DNA of 64,000 nucleotides, from assembly GCA_030066975.1 (NCBI GenBank), contig JASJAO010000004.1, positions 406,795 to 470,794 of the forward strand. The letters run 5' to 3'. The position numbers and the translations under genes are program-made. Origin of the DNA: Henriciella sp. Lineage in GTDB: Bacteria; Pseudomonadota; Alphaproteobacteria; Caulobacterales; Hyphomonadaceae. The notes under the pieces were generated by a model. It worked only from the letters and a program-made list of their open reading frames with translations. It had not been told where the DNA came from and made no database searches. Shown piece by piece: positions 63,871-64,000 of the stretch; the stretch's first letter is position 1, and each line of letters starts with the position of its first letter.

Positions 63871-64000
63871 CCCAGCCCCGTAATCCGGGCCGTTTATTTG
63901 GAGAGTCTGTTCGCCTTTCTTTCTGGTTCGGGCATGGGCACTGAGGCCCGGTGAGTGGAGCTCCCACCAAGCTCAGGCGAGCCGGGCCGGTGGGTGCGGT
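63871..64000. other. End of window, no gene recognised
   Basis: The 130 bases after the HTH gene show GC-rich partial palindromes (for example GGAGCTCC near 63956 and CCCGG/CCGGG). A GTG overlapping the HTH stop opens only about 25 codons. The element continues beyond the window. Confidence 0.4.

Larger units (their letters stand above)
49019..64000. mobile_element. Integrated mobilizable element at tRNA-Gly, right end outside the window
   Basis: The element begins at the tRNA-Gly gene, where its integrase reads in from the right. It holds integrase, excisionase-like HTH, relaxase/MobC, coupling protein, a Rep-like protein, a second HTH protein, a nuclease operon and a GHKL ATPase unit. I find no second copy of the tRNA 3' end up to 64,000, so the right boundary lies beyond. 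No type IV secretion channel genes are present in the visible part. Confidence 0.85.

Overview
The window comes from an alphaproteobacterium. The evidence is a very large (about 180 kDa) NAD-dependent glutamate dehydrogenase, a DUF2093 protein, a YO-type mix of GFA, PaaI and CaiB/BaiF proteins typical of marine heterotrophs, high GC content, and recA and alaS on one strand. A Hyphomonadaceae/Maricaulales-like host is my inference from gene content, not a measured placement.

Bases 1 to about 49,000 are ordinary chromosome. Listed features are, in order: NAD-GDH; a GST; queG-mtgA; small enzymes (SDR, SRAP, quinone oxidoreductase, HSL-type hydrolase) with a TetR regulator; an envelope block with an M23 lipoprotein; a flavin monooxygenase divergent from two PaaI thioesterases; recQ-cdd; a GFA protein and a DsbA-like isomerase; a small MerT/MerP-like metal cassette (22,966-24,731); a REP-like repeat pair; a MATE pump convergent with pyrD; an S24 repressor with a palindromic operator, then LysR; a candidate small RNA with a strong terminator; ttcA, a GIY-YIG protein and rnhB; a second M23 peptidase with a DUF2093 protein; recA and alaS; trhO; a CoA-transferase; a divergent PEP-carboxylase-like protein; a thiolase-like protein; asd and a DUF962 protein.

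At 49,019-49,093 lies tRNA-Gly(GCC). From there to the end of the window (64,000) is an integrated mobilizable element whose far end is not included. Its tyrosine integrase reads antisense through the tRNA gene and stops inside it. The element carries an excisionase-like HTH protein, a MOBP-type relaxase with MobC, a VirD4/TraG-like coupling protein without a membrane anchor, a replication-initiator-like winged-helix protein, a second HTH protein, an anchored thermonuclease in a tightly overlapping five-gene operon, and a two-gene unit of a small helical protein and a GHKL (Hsp90/MORC-like) ATPase. I see no type IV secretion channel genes, so it is probably mobilized by a helper.

The noncoding DNA of the element is unusually rich in short perfect hairpins. 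The clearest is an array of seven or more between mobC and a candidate oriT (53,753-53,988), where stems keep pairing while their sequence changes. Others lie at 58,118-58,240 and 62,140-62,560 (possible origin). The GHKL unit and the hairpin array are the best candidates for undescribed biology here.
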